A DNA stretch of 64,000 nt from Acanthacorydalis orientalis (GCA_034766995.1 CM068313.1:3990461-4054460), one strand, 5' to 3'. Counted from the first letter of the stretch, positions 48,205 through 61,119 are shown. A program made the numbers and translations. Notes: generated by a model from the letters alone, not told the origin.

Positions 48205-48447
48205 GTGAGTTCGCTAGCCGTTATTTTTTTCTTCTTGTTGTTAATGTAACGAACGCGATGCCCCGTACATTTATTTCAACCGCATATAACATGTTCAACA
48301 CATCTTGGTTCAAACGTATGTCTTTTTGCAATTATGACCGTCATGTTTTTCAGAACGAAATTCCGTCGACCTCCCGCAATTAGTGGCCACGAAATAGACC
48401 TCTATTTACTCTATAACATTGTAACGGCCAAAGGAGGATGGGTGAAG
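48113..48447 (+). CDS. Bap170: BAP170/ARID2 N-terminus, first two coding exons (62 residues, continues outside window)
   Basis: Subunit that defines the PBAP form of the SWI/SNF remodeller; the N-terminal ARID domain binds DNA. Exon 1 (48113-48204) reads MAKILDKDPVVYNRERDVFM then RDLQHFHDTRG, exon 2 (48354-48447) TKFRRPPAISGHEIDLYLLY then NIVTAKGGWVK, joined in phase 2 across a 149-bp intron. F-x2-L-x-F-x4-G-x3-R-x-P, then DLYxLYxxVTxxGG, is the start of an ARID domain; the very short N-terminal lead before the domain fits ARID2/BAP170 rather than other ARID proteins. The remaining ARID helices and the RFX-type and zinc-finger parts are not in view. Confidence 0.88.
48354..48447 (+). CDS. Bap170: Bap170 coding exon 2
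   Basis: Acceptor GTTTTTCAG; ends GGATGGGTGAAG before GTAAGT at 48448, phase 0, within the ARID domain. Confidence 0.88.
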
Positions 48448-48635
48448 GTAAGTCACTGATCATTTTTATTTTTCATTTATCGTCACACACGCCTCACACC
48501 CTTCGCCGCTTCGGGCTATTGTATACGAACGCAATTAAAGGTTCCAATCACGTTTTTAACTCTGTGCATCTGCATTGTTTATGTATCAAATTTATACAGA
48601 TTTTCATATTCTTTCAATACACACACACACGCATG

Positions 48636-48662
<27 letters not shown>
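48636..48662. repeat. (TA)n microsatellite
   Basis: Follows a (CA)n block (48619-48630). Confidence 0.9.
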
Positions 48663-48667
<5 letters not shown>

Positions 48668-48999
48668 GTACATACATACATATTTCTATAACATGTATAT
48701 AGAAATAACGTACACACACAAACCTAATTTAAAATAATTACCATTAATAAAAATAATGTATTTACATAGTTCAGTTGGTGATAATCGAAATTGTTAACAA
48801 ATTATATTTTTTCCTCTGTATGTACATACTGTAAATATGAGTGTATTATCTGTCATGAATATAAAATGACTTATTTATTTTTTTTAAATGTAAATCGTTA
48901 TCAATTCATATAAAATTGTTTTTAACTTTTCATTAATTTTTTACGTACTAAGCTTCTCCATTGCAAGTCAGTTTATTTTTTAAAAAAACCTTTTAATTG

Positions 49000-50560
49000 T
49001 GTACACAATTGAAATTATTAGAGGGGGTTGAAATCAGATTTATTTTTGTAATCTGTATTTAATCGTGGTTTTATTTAATTCTGTGCTGTTCAATTTGAAT
49101 TGGCTTAAGTCATGTATTAGAATAATGTGAATTATATATGGAATTTGTGTGTGAAAGGATTAACACCAAATCGAAATATATTTGAAAATGAATGCCACTA
49201 AATACTATATTTTGATGTATAGAATCGAAAAATCTAATTATTTCGAAATAAGATGTATGAGTTAAGCCACTTTCTAAAATTTGTTTTGAAAAGAAATTTT
49301 TATTACTCGTGTGCCAAAAATCGAAAATATGAAAGAGATGACGTGAAGTGATTACAATTTTGAATAAAATTAAATATATTTTCAATTAATTGTTTTACTT
49401 GTAATTTTGTTAATTGTAGTTTATGTTTAATACGTTTAAGATGATATTTTTATCAAATGTGTGAAAAAAGTCGAAATTATTAACTAAGAGTGTACTTGAA
49501 ACGATTATAACTTTGAGAAAAAACAGGATATATTTTCATTTGATTTTTTTTAGCTTATATTTAATGCTGCATCATTTTGTTTGGAAGAAATCTAGGTCAA
49601 ATTCGTGTAGAATGATTTTGTTAGAGAGGGTTGTACTTAAGTGATTACAAACTTCAAGAAAACTTGTTGAAATGTAATGTTTTTTTTTAAATGTAGTTTT
49701 AATTTCAGTTCAAATGTTATTATTCTGTTTAAGACATGTTTGTTATTAAATGTGTGAAAAAAATGGAAATTTTTGAATAAGGGTTTTACATGAAATGATT
49801 ACAAGTTTATAGAGAACGAAAGATTTGTTTTTTTTTTAAATTTTTTCAGTCTATTTTTCTAATTTTGTAATTTTGTTAAATTGTAATATAAGTTTGTTTA
49901 GAAGATATTTTGATATAAAAAAATGGAATGACCATAAAAAATTGATATTACACATAGGGTTGTATTTGAAATAGTTACAAATTTTAAAAAAGCAATATGT
50001 ATTTTTATTAATTTTTTTGGCCTATGTTTAATAGCCATTATTTCGTTGGCTAATGTTTTATATTTTTGATTATGAAGACATTTTTATTGCAAATTTAAAA
50101 AAAGTAGAATTTCATACTAGAAATGATTACGGCTTTGAAAAAATTGAGAGATCTTTTCGTTTATTTTTTTATTCTTAATTTAATAATCCACGATTTATTT
50201 TTATTGTCTTATAATTCTATTTTGATGATATTGTTCAAGTCTATGAAAAATAGAAATTATTAAAGAGGGTTATTCTTGAAATTATCATAAATTAAAAAAA
50301 ATATATTAATTTACTTAACCTGTATTTAATAAACTATGATTATAATTGTAATGCGTTTTTATTTTTTTAAAAAATTAATCTAATTTACTAAGAATGGAAA
50401 TTATTGAGTAAGGTTGTATTTGAAATGAATACAACTTGGAAGAAAACAAGAGATATTTTCATTTAATTTTTATCTTTCTTGGTCAAATATGTGAAGAATG
50501 AAAAGTTATTCGATTAGATTTGTGCTCGAAATGATTAGTTTTAAAATGCTTATCTCTATA
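49000..50560 (+). repeat. Degenerate tandem array, unit about 150 bp
   Basis: The block GGGTTGTA[CT]TTGAAATGATTACAA, in variants, recurs near 49332, 49480, 49627, 49785, 49958, 50112, 50266, 50410 and 50520. Spacings are mostly 144-173 bp. Between anchors each unit has a T-rich ATTTTCATTTAATTTTTTT block and GTGTGAAAAAAATCGAAAT-like sequence. No coding content. Confidence 0.75.
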
Positions 50561-50689
50561 TTTGATAAACGACGATTTTTATTTTATTATCATTCATACT
50601 GAGTAAAAATTAAATCTCGATCCACAAATATATATAAATTCCGGTTTTAACAGCCACTTGAAAAAATACATAATTCGAAGTCAAATCTA

Positions 50690-51210
50690 TTAGGCATTCA
50701 AATTAATTCGGAGCCTTTTTTAATAAAGAAAATGAATGTTTATGAAAGAATAGAATACATTTCAATTGTCAAAATATCTATTATTTTGTATAAATTTGCT
50801 CCATCTTTCCGTTAATTGACGAATCCCTTATCGAAAAAAGATGGCGGGTTTTAGTCAATCAAGTCATAATGCTTTTTCGGATCTTTTTCACTGTTTTAAC
50901 ATTTTTTTTATGTGTCATGCGTCACAACACCTTCCCCCAAAGCTGCAAAAGTCATTCCCGCGGCTTCAGCAGCAATTTTTTTCAACTGAAATGCAAAAAG
51001 TATTCATTGTCTGATATGTTGATTTTCGGACGCAGTCGTATTCACTACTCCTTTGTGAGGTTATGCAAACTACTTGGGTAAGATGTATAGTGTTTTTAAA
51101 TGTTAAGGTTGGCACCTCATAATCTTTGAACGACGAGAAAATATTCTAATTTAAAACAGAGTTATGATTGATTCAATTTAAAGGCAGTGAATTAATTTTT
51201 ATACTTAGTA
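50690..51210 (-). mobile_element. Non-autonomous mariner derivative, copy C
   Basis: Ends TAGGCATTCAAATTAATTCG and GTGAATTAATTTTTATACTTA are imperfect inverted copies. The body matches 33327-33792 and 34281-34315, plus 26640-26790. On the minus strand the left part reads like a mariner transposase C-terminus (IRQLTERWSKFIQNNRYF) and the right part like its N-terminus (LTFKNTIHLTQ), so the catalytic core is deleted. Confidence 0.78.
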
Positions 51211-51749
51211 AAAATGTATTTCAATCTTGATATAAAAAGAGAAAGAATATCTCGGGTTGGACGATATTCAACTTACGAAATGAAACTTACTCTTGATGTT
51301 TTTCTCGTGTTTTAATTCATAGTTGGATACGTGCTACTTTTTGCCGTCTTCCGTCTGTTATTTAGTAGACGGATTTCAGAACATCCGCGTGATTTTCTTT
51401 TTGTTTCTTTTAAGGGATGATTTTTGTTTCGAATAATTTTTAATTATCTAAGCATAGTTTATAATTTTTCAGATTTTTTTACACCGGATTTAAATAAATT
51501 TGTATCTATTCTTACAATATTTAATTGTAATTAATGAGAATGTTTTCTTTTACATATAAATCGTTAATCTAACAATATCATTAACTTTATTTTTTTTTAA
51601 AAAAAAAGATATTTGGAAAATAATAAATATTACTGAACGTTTTTATGAGAAAAATATTTGGAGTTGTGACTTTGTCTACAATTTTATTCTAGATAAAAAA
51701 TTACTCCTCATTATAATCAATTTTTGTTCTTTTAATTATAAATAATTAA

Positions 51750-52105
51750 GTTTGTCACAGTATTAGTTTGGACACTGTGCCTAAATTCATTTTCAAATAT
51801 GAATCTACCACTCGTTTCACATATTACACATTTTTTTTCTAACGAAAAGAGATGTTGGTATGAGGATGATGGTATCGTTATCGAAATACATTTCGGTGAC
51901 GATGCTGTCATCCTCAGAGTACTAAAATGCAGAAAAATCTGATTTGTGTATATTTGTGTGTACATCATCTGCTCGATGATGATGGAATTGTCGAAACGTT
52001 TGTAATCAATATTCCAAGATAATTATGTAATATTTTTAATCAGAAAGAATTGTTGTTTGTACGATGAGTGAAAAAGTAATTTGTGAATACATTTTATATA
52101 TTATT
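51750..52105. repeat. Foldback-family repeat, complete
   Basis: Left arm about 51775-51900, right arm about 51900-52105. The centre has an internal palindrome (TATCGAAATACATTTCGGTGAC). Ends CTAAATTCATTTTCAAATAT and AAAAAGTAATTTGTGAATAC are inverted. Confidence 0.75.
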
Positions 52106-52384
52106 TCTATACACAAAATCATTTTTTTCGAGTGAATTAATCCACAGCATTTTTTTTCAAACATTTATCAGTTGATTAATTTTATTTTTTTTAGTCTGGT
52201 TGTTTTTTTTTTAAAGAAAATTCCATCGCTTTAGAATCGAATTACATGCAACTTTAACATTTCGTATACATAAAAAGAATTTATTTTATGAATTGGTTGT
52301 ATAAAATAGTTACAGAATCATTAGTGGTATTTTTAATTCGCATTTGTGTTCCGGTACTAATGACAGTTATCGACGCACCTTTAA

Positions 52385-52515
52385 ACTCCAAATAACCAAC
52401 AAGTCATAAATTAATTTTACATTCATTCTATAAAACAAAACTGTTAATTGATTAATTATTGATCATTTGCTTGTTGCTTATTTGTACTTCTATAGCGATA
52501 CAATTATCCTCAGAA
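52385..52515. repeat. Foldback-family repeat, fragment
   Basis: GATTAATTATTGATCATTTG, TTGTTGCTTATTTGTACTTC and ACAATTATCCTCAGAAA follow the family order. Confidence 0.55.
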
Positions 52516-52888
52516 AATGCATAAAGTATTTTTTTTTACAAACGAATTAACACCTGAAGAGAAACTTTTATTAATTTGTTTCCATTTATGTTGTCCGTTT
52601 TCGTACGCGGATGAACATTCAGATACCAATCCCATCGTTTTCAGAAAGCAGCACCGAAAATCTGATAATTATTGCTACGAAAGAATACAAATCATCAAAT
52701 CAGCATTCCAAACGAAACTCTAGTTTCAGTTTATGATTTCGTGTGTTTACAAACATCTTCTTAGCCACTAGACCATGGAACTGTGTTGATATTTGAAATT
52801 CGTCTTACTTTCGAGAAGAGATTTTGATTACCATTGTAAATAGAAACATGTATCTGCCATATTTGTAAATAATGTATAAATATTTTAT

Positions 52889-52893
<5 letters not shown>

Positions 52894-52922
<29 letters not shown>
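52894..52922. repeat. (TA)n microsatellite
   Basis: Short TA array after TTATTATTTTA. Confidence 0.9.
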
Positions 52923-52926
<4 letters not shown>

Positions 52927-53226
52927 TTTCATCATGAAACGTTGCAATTTTCTGTATTGCCAGTTTTAAAATATCAATTATTTTAAACTGAACTAGTATT
53001 TGTTTCTGTAATAAGATGTAATATTGTTATTAATTTGTTTCGATTGATTTTATCGAAGCATTATGTAATATTCGACCTTAATTTTCTTAATAGATAGTAC
53101 GAAATATGTTTCATGAATTAATTTCAAGGTAAATGAAAACAGCAATACAAGATAATGAAATTATGGAATATTTTTCTTGTTTGTTTAATAAATTCTTTCT
53201 ATAAAACTAGTACTCTTTCTCTCTAC

Positions 53227-53293
<67 letters not shown>
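53227..53293. repeat. (TA)n microsatellite
   Basis: Followed by CAGGTGTTCAACCC, which looks like another CAGGG-type transposon end. Confidence 0.95.
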
Positions 53294-53295
<2 letters not shown>

Positions 53296-53814
53296 GTGTT
53301 CAACCCTTTATTGGGAAGATTCAGAGCGTTTTATTTACATCGCATGTAAGAAAATTTCTTTTTTACTTAATTTTAAATTTATTTTCCTGTGCCAATCAGA
53401 TCTTCAATTTTCATTTAATATAATTTTTATTAATATTGTCTTAAGCTCTAATGAAATTACAATTGATCAACCCTTTTTTTAGTTAGTGAAGTGAAAGAAA
53501 AAGTTATTTTTTAAAATAACATTTGTTATCGTTGTTCTCCCATGTGTCTTATTTAGCATCGTTTTAATAAAATTCTTGATACCACTACTCTTATTCTTTG
53601 TTTTCTATGACTATTCTACACATGCGTGCCAACTAATTTATTATTTTTAAAAAAATGATTATCAAATGGACAAATAGACAGCCTAGTACAATATTTAGAC
53701 ATTTATTAACAGCAATAAAACTTAAAAACTACACAGTCCTTGCAGAAGATCGATCGTAGAGAACGAGAATTCTAGAATAGTGACCTCAAGGATTAAAAAA
53801 GACTATGCGATCAT

Positions 53815-53960
53815 TATCATTTCTTGAACAATCGTCAAACATCTTGTGATTTGATTTGATCAAACATCTTGTGGTTAGTGAGGTGAAAGAACAGTTCATT
53901 GAATTTAGCCAGCGTTTCAGAACTGCATTGTGAATCATTCTGTACCCAGTCTGACTAATT
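53815..53960. repeat. Foldback-family repeat, right half
   Basis: TCTTGTGGTTAGTGAGGTGA, GTTCATTGAATTTAGCCAGC and CAGAACTGCATTGTGAATC follow the family order. Confidence 0.65.
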
Positions 53961-55880
53961 ATTTAACTAAATTTCGAATTTATGACCAATAGTTCTTTGA
54001 AATATATTTCGATGCGTACAGCACTGGACAGTTTTAAATCCACTGGCATGTGTACATATTGCTAATTGTTTCGAGGCAGCAATTTATTTCCACTTTATAA
54101 TTGAAATATGAGAATTATTTATTTACAGTTATTTATGTTGTAAGCATTTGTAATAAAACATGATTTACATTTCTAGAAAAATTTATGAAATTATGCATGT
54201 GAATATGAAAATAGTAAATAAAATAGTACCTAAACGAACATAAATTGTCGTTGCAGTGTTGAAAATACAGGATTATTATAGTCGAACAGGTATAGCGTGA
54301 ATTTCAGTTAATCCAGGCAAAATATCAACACGTTGATAATATTATTAACTCTCGCTGCATCGACCTCGATGTATATAATAAATACAATTTCTGTGCAGGT
54401 ATTATTTATCGATTTGTTTTTCAAGCGTTTCGGTCGACTTGTGCAGTAATAATGATAATGATATGCAGAGGATTTCGTACGTTATCTAATTATGGTGTAC
54501 ATTAAACGACTGCAACGATCATATATGTGTTCAGATCGATTTTCGATACAGAATCGATGGTGCGCGCGTTCTTCGTTCGGTCGTACAGAAGATCGGCCAG
54601 TGTTCCGTTTGAATAATTCAAGGTCTTGTGGAATGTACGATTTCAGAATCGTTACGTGTATAATAAATACCTGTAATGTATATGTTTTTATAAAATCATC
54701 AACGGATTGAGATATTACTTGCACATTTCACATGGCTATAGAGATATTATATTCGGTTGATTAACAAGTTATATAAAATCTTGAAGCAAACTATAACTAT
54801 TGTTTAATAGTAGATGCTGTTTTTATCTCTGTTTAAAATTTGGTAAAAAGTCTAAAGATGTGTTAAAATTACCTTTTTGCATATAAAAATTAATTCCATC
54901 GTAAAATTTCCATAAAACAATATTTTTTTCTTATTTTTCGTGTAGACCACCTCCTCGCAACACCCCTCTCCCCGTTACACTCAACAAGTAGCGCGTTTAC
55001 CATTTTCATTCTCGATTATTTTCGAATTTCCATTCCATTCCGGTGTTTTGCGAATCGTCATGTTCATCGATTCCAATGAAACAGTAATTGGTCACGGCCA
55101 GTTGTCTATTGGTCTCTCCAAATGTACTCCTAAGCAGGGTATCAAGTTTCAGAATACAGAACACTAATCAATTATGAATATCGAGTACACAGAAGTTGTA
55201 GTATAAGTTTATAATAAGTTACAGTAAGTTTTCTTTTCAGTTATCACTATTTTCACGTTTTTTTTAAAAACAAAAAATAAATTTTATTAGAAAATATCTA
55301 TATTTTGCTTTTCATTTAAAAATTGTTGGTTGAGGGAATGAAGCAAGTAGGGGGAGAGCCCCTGAGCTCATATAAGGGGGAGGGAGTTTGCTAGGTTTAA
55401 TAAAAATGAATTCAGGATTAATAATTTTTTTTTTAAATAAAAATTTAGAAAACTGCAACGAATTTTGTAAGCTATATTTTGTTATAAAATGAATATTCGA
55501 GACGATTATATGACATGTCTTTGATACTAAAATATATTTTTTATAAATATTCGATCTGAAGTTATAGAAGAACGTTCCTAATTAGAGTGCAGATTTTTTT
55601 ATTAATAAAGTGTTTTTTTTTCGATATAGTAAATGTTCTTAATTTGTATTTATTTCTTAGTTCTTATTCGTACTAAAAATCTTTTAAACAAATATAACAC
55701 ATACCTTTTTAGATTATTTTTCTGTATTTATAGGCATATTTCATTGTACTTTTGTAGAATAGTAAGCGTCATTTGATTCGTACGTCAAGAATTAATCAGT
55801 TATATATTTGTTATATAATCGTATATTTTTCCAAATTCATTTAAACTTTGTATATATATATATACATATATGTATACACC

Positions 55881-56206
55881 TAACCCTCGATTTACATGGT
55901 AGATTGGTTCCTGCAAAGTACCGCGTAAATCGAAGTCGTGCAATTCGAGTCCACATCTCATATTAAAAACAAGGGATAGGTTTTACAAATCTGCAATGAA
56001 ACAATATTTATTTTCAATAAAACTAGAGAATATATTTTATACATTAATTCGAAACACCTTAGAGCGAATGTGTTTTAAAATTTATTTTTTTGGTAATTCT
56101 GTACCGTGTTAAACTGAAATAGTGTGTAAATGGAAATTTTTTCGCATTCCTTCAACCGTGTTGAACCGAAATCGGGCAATTAGAGTAGCGTGTAAATCAA
56201 GAGTTG
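55881..56206. mobile_element. MITE with pogo/Tigger-like ends next to a TA array
   Basis: Ends ACCCTCGATTTACATGGTAG and CGTGTAAATCAAGAGTT are imperfect inverted repeats, and CGCGTAAATCGAAG and GGGCAATTAGAG are subterminal. The CCTCGATTTACGCGG theme is typical of pogo-type MITEs. TA arrays lie at 55848-55876 and from 56207. Confidence 0.65.
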
Positions 56207-56296
<90 letters not shown>

Positions 56297-56310
56297 CACA
56301 CATACACACC
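56207..56310. repeat. (TA)n microsatellite with CACA tail
   Basis: About 90 bp of TA then CACATACACAC. Confidence 0.95.
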
Positions 56311-56398
56311 CAGCACTGTTCGACTAGTTGGTTAGATCAATCTACTTGTATATTCAAATAAATTAAGGTACAAAAAAAATGAGTAACATAGACTAGAA

Positions 56399-56399
<1 letters not shown>

Positions 56400-56454
<55 letters not shown>

Positions 56455-56500
56455 GATAGATATACATACATACATATACATATATTCAGAGAGAGAGAGA
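56400..56500. repeat. (TA)n with TAGA, TACA and GAGA tails
   Basis: TA array followed by TAGATAGA, TACATACA and AGAGAGAGAG. Confidence 0.9.
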
Positions 56501-57423
56501 CGAAATATCAGAAATTATAAACGTGCCAACAGTTCAATCTTAAAAAAATGATGGAAAATTATTGGTTCACAAACAAAATCTTGACCGGCTAACAAATTCT
56601 TGTATATAATTGACTAAAAACGAAATAATAAAATATGAATGGCTAAGAATTAACTATTAAAACTAAATAATTAGGTATCCTATCATAAATCCACTTACGT
56701 ACCAACAAGTTGACCTATAAATATTAATAATTAACGATAACAAAGTTGAGAAAACTTAAGTACAGATAAATCAGTTCCATCTTATCATAGCTACTCAGTG
56801 TACATTTTCATCAATTTACATTTTACCAAATATTTGATTAAACGTTCAAATATATTACTTGTGACATAAAAAATCATGGCTTATATATGTATATATATAT
56901 ATAAACATACATTACATAAAGATAAGAGATACGGTTACTTCACTGATAACAAAACTTGTTATATCTATAAAATATATACACAACGATTCAAAAAGCCGAC
57001 AATTTATTCAATAGCTTTATACAAAATAAAAAAATAAAAAAACAATATTCGCATGTAATTCTAACAAGAAGGACGAACACATAGCTGTGTCTGATAAAAA
57101 CGAATTGTCACCGATTATTATATTTATATCGAATCAAAACTATTAAACATGAAATTAAAATATCAATCATCGCCGTACACGTAATCTAGAATTAAAACGC
57201 TGACTGTCTATCTGTTTTAATTTATTCGCACAGGCTAGACAAGTTTTAAAATTCGTAATAATCTCTTCGAAATATAAAAACAAGGGCGCGCTCTTTATCT
57301 AGATGACGTGTGTGTGTGTCGCGGCACAAATGGTCAGTCATAAAAGTAAGGGTGACCGAATGTCCGTTTGGTTCGCATGCGATATTGGAAAGAAAGGACC
57401 GTTGTGTTAATAACGTTACACTT

Positions 57424-57425
<2 letters not shown>

Positions 57426-57498
<73 letters not shown>
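57426..57498. repeat. (TA)n microsatellite
   Basis: Uninterrupted TA of about 70 bp. Confidence 0.95.
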
Positions 57499-57499
<1 letters not shown>

Positions 57500-57757
57500 C
57501 GCTATGTGAAACATTATATGTTCCATATTAACAACAACTAAATATTATTTTTAACATGTTTACAAGTCCGTTCACATCTGCCATTTTTATTAGGAACTTA
57601 TTAACAGACTGAAATGTCAAATATACAGAATGATAGTAAGTCATATGTAATAATCGAATTTAACAAATGTAATCGATTAAGTGTAAATGAAGGTTACTTT
57701 TTAAACTGCCATACGGTTGCTGATATTAAAAAAGAACATTATTTTTTATCAAGGTTT

Positions 57758-57810
57758 TATATATATATATATATATATACATACATATATACACACATGT
57801 ATACACATAA
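57758..57810. repeat. (TA)n/(CA)n microsatellite
   Basis: Ends at the ACTTGGGT terminus of the next element. Confidence 0.9.
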
Positions 57811-58112
57811 ACTTGGGTCTCTTTTTAGACGGTTTTTTTAACACGATTTAGTTACAGTTACACGATTTTTTAACATGTTATATTCACCTTTACACGTTTT
57901 TTTCCACACGTTTTACCTACTTTTGCGGGTTTCACAGAAAATACCATGAAAATCACGAGTACCCTATACGAATATTTCAAATAATTGTCTTAAATGTACT
58001 GTACATTTTTTTTAAATTACTGTATATTTTTTAAAAAATTGCTGTATATTTTTGCATAACTTACACAATTTTTTTGCACGGTACGCATTCACCGTGTAAA
58101 AAAACACCCAAG
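57811..58112. mobile_element. 302-bp MITE with ACTTGGGT ends between TA arrays
   Basis: Left end ACTTGGGTCTCTTTTTAGAC and right end GTGTAAAAAAACACCCAAGT are inverted copies. Inside, TTTACACG-like motifs repeat in both orientations. No coding content. Confidence 0.8.
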
Positions 58113-58120
58113 TGTGTGTA

Positions 58121-58174
<54 letters not shown>

Positions 58175-58198
58175 TACATACATACATACATACATATA
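58113..58198. repeat. (TA)n/(CA)n/(TACA)n compound microsatellite
   Basis: Starts directly at the right end of the ACTTGGGT MITE. Confidence 0.95.
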
Positions 58199-58474
58199 AT
58201 CAAAATTATCAACAAATAATATATAAAATAACACGTTGCAACAATAATCTATCTGCGAGAATGTATGTATAAGGACATAATAACATATGTTTATATATAT
58301 ATATAAATAAGCAAATCCATGACGTCGTCTTATTTATTTGAGACGTGGCTTTTATGATACCCAAATACATTTATTGTTTCATTTCGTTACATGTCATGAT
58401 TGTAATTGACACGTGGGTGGGCATCGCAAGCCGGGAGAAGTTGGTGAGCATAGCAAGTAGAAGGCGAAGACCCT

Positions 58475-58522
<48 letters not shown>

Positions 58523-58565
58523 AATACATATACACACATATATATATATACACACACACACACAT
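58475..58565. repeat. (TA)n/(CA)n microsatellite
   Basis: TA array then CACATATA and (CA)n, ending just before a mariner-like terminus at 58573. Confidence 0.95.
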
Positions 58566-58572
58566 TTATACA

Positions 58573-59550
58573 AGGGTAGCGTCCAATATTTTCGACCTAT
58601 CCTGTGTGCGCATGCGCACGCGTGGGGAATCTGTGCCGTGTTGTCGATTCGTGTTTTTTTAGCATTAGGTCAAAATTGCAAGGTTATAATTCGATCAGTC
58701 GTACAGTGACAACGATCAATGTCACAAGTAACCAAAATGCGGTAATAAAGTTTCTGAGAAAGGAAGGGTTTGGACTGCACCAAATAAAAAAAAATATTAC
58801 TATACGGGGAAGCTTCATCTTCATACACCACGGTAAAAGAATGGGCTAAGAGATTTCGGATGAAAGAAGAATGAGCTACTGTAGTTGGCCGCCATTGCGG
58901 CTTCAACGTGTCAACCGTTAGTTATATAAAAAAAGAAAGAAAATCATAAAATCGTTGCCGTAGCTAACCAATGACGACGGAGACGGTATCAAGTCCGAGA
59001 TCCATATATCTCTCATATAGAAAGTGCTATTTTTATGTGAGTGCAAGATTGGTATAAAAAGGGCATTCGTATAGAATCAAATATGAGAAGAAGAAAGGCA
59101 AATTCCCTATGTGTTTCTATAAAGAAAAGGAGAGACAAAGGGTCTAGCTGTATAAATAATATCGTGCCAAGCAAGGCTAGTTTGATAATTTTAGAGAAAA
59201 TATTTAGCGTACGTTATGTGAAAATTAGAGGGAAGTAATCCTCTATCGACCAAGAAGCAGCTAGTGAGTTTCTGATACCTAACTCTTTTAAGTACGCCAC
59301 ATTTGAATAAAAAACGGACCTTAGAACTATAAAGACTTGTAAGAAGTACTTAATGTCATCCAGTAGGCTTTGCCACTGTTCTAAGCATCAAGTAACAGCT
59401 GCCATTTGTTAGATAGATTACAGAACTACCAGAAGCCATCTTTTTAGGTAGTTCGCAAATTATACTGCATTGTTCCAGACCTTTTAAGTGGTACTACAAA
59501 AATTATACCACCAAGCAACTAGCATAAAAAGAACGGTGGTAGTCTCCCAT
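58573..59550 (+). mobile_element. Mosaic element: mariner-like head joined to a Tigger (pogo) body, decayed
   Basis: 58573 starts with a terminus-like GGGTAGCGTCCAATATTTTC. From about 58730 the codons AVIKFLRKEGFGLHQIKKN, then (after a frameshift) SSYTTVKEWAKRFRM, are a mariner-type N-terminus. Immediately after, ATVVGRHCGFNVSTVSYIKK is the CENPB/pogo helix-turn-helix, and VQDWYKKGIRIESNM, VKIRGK, SSIDQEAASEF, HCSKHQVTAA and RTTRSHLFR follow in Tigger order. Stops and frameshifts throughout; the right terminus is not recognised and a TA array (59567-59640) follows. Confidence 0.7.
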
Positions 59551-59565
59551 AAATGTGGAGTGACG

Positions 59566-59566
<1 letters not shown>

Positions 59567-59640
<74 letters not shown>
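59567..59640. repeat. (TA)n microsatellite
   Basis: About 74 bp uninterrupted. Confidence 0.95.
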
Positions 59641-59642
<2 letters not shown>

Positions 59643-60104
59643 GTATACGCATTCCGAAATTGCACTTAATGGCCTACTTCGAGCTTTTTCTAATTAAAGC
59701 TCCTCACCAAAATTTCACCTTTCAATTCTATGTGAACAAATTATTTGGGTAGTAAGTAATGAAGTACTGACTCGAGACGCAATGATTAAAATATTTCGAC
59801 GGAAAAAAAACGTGCGCTAAAAACACAAGTGTTGAGGTTAATGTGTGTATAATATTCTTATATATACCGTGTTGATAATTTCAAGGTGAGATCAGTTCGA
59901 TACCTTTGATCTACATTAATTAAAATTTAACGTTAGGCCTGTAATTTAAATTAACGTGCAATTATTTATTTTTTGTTTGGCGCTCGTCGTGACTTATCAC
60001 AAAGATTTTGTTTCGGGAAAAAAATGTAAATGTATTTTTTATGTATGAAATTCTTACCCAATGATTTTCTTTTTTTTCGTTGTATGAAAGCAAATTAATA
60101 TTAA

Positions 60105-60250
60105 ATTCACAAATGAATTTTTTTCACGTTACAAACCAGAAAAAGTTAAATAAACCATTTTTTATCATCTTTAATTGTTGTTCGTGGTTGTTTTGATGTC
60201 TATGTAAACATCCTCTGAACGCCTTTTTTTTTTCTAAAATTGATTTTGAT
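60105..60250. repeat. Foldback-family repeat, left half
   Basis: TTCACAAATGAATTTTTTTC, ACGTTACAAACCAGAAAAAG, TTGTTGTTCGTGG and CATCCTCTGAACGC follow the family order. Confidence 0.65.
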
Positions 60251-60269
60251 CTTTGTTGTTTCTGTACTA

Positions 60270-60895
60270 TGAAGTACTATATATCGACATATAGACCTGT
60301 ATAATATCATAAAATACCCGAATATCCTGAAAAAGAACTCATGTGTCCATAAAAAGTACTATATTTCTAAATATGGGCCTGTAGGGTATCGCAGGCTGCT
60401 TGGACAATGTGGTAAAAAAATCTGTTGTCATTTAAAGGACTGTATGTAGAGATTTGGATCTCTGTGTTATCACAGAATGATTGAAGGCTAAAATAAAAAT
60501 CCTAAAGAAAAGGAAAAGACAAAAAAAGGATCATATGCGCTTGTATAGTATGATAACCTGCCTGAACTTTCAGAAAAAAATTCGTTTGTCCAAACAAAGA
60601 ATGATATGCCAAGATATGAGCCCGTATAGTATCACTGATTGCCTTAATTCAAAGAAAAAAATCTTCTGTCCAAACAAAGGTCTATTTGTCAAGTTATGGG
60701 TTTGTATACAATCACAAATTGTCCTGATTCAAAGAAAAAAAATTCTTTCGTCCTTACAAAAGACAATATGTCAAGATATGGATCTGTATGGTATCACAGA
60801 CTGCCCCAACTCAGAGAAAAAAATCCTCTGGCCAAACAATAGACTATTTATCAACATATTGACCTGCCTAATATCACAAACTGTTTCAACTTTTA
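60270..60895 (+). repeat. Minisatellite, unit about 81-84 bp, at least six degenerate copies
   Basis: Each unit carries CCAAACAAAGG-like sequence, TTGTCAAGATATGG, CTGTATAGTATCACAGACTG and CAGAGAAAAAAATC. Four central units stay in one reading frame (60481-60895), giving a 27-residue periodicity. An inverted block of the same unit occurs at 63098-63330. Confidence 0.8.
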
Positions 60896-60998
<103 letters not shown>

Positions 60999-61119
60999 CA
61001 CATACATAATTTTTTTAATATAATACATTGCAATTGTCAATAGATAAGTAGCTTGTAAAACTTTTAATAAATACAGTTTTTAGCCATAATATAGAAAAAA
61101 TATTTTTTTCTGTACACTG

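Noticed and set aside
53294..53346. Possible third Bap170 exon (AG before 53297, GTAAG after 53346, codons VFNPLLGRFRAFYLHR)
   Set aside because: It is in the right phase but does not resemble the ARID continuation, ends out of phase, and begins with CAGGTG at a TA array like a transposon terminus.
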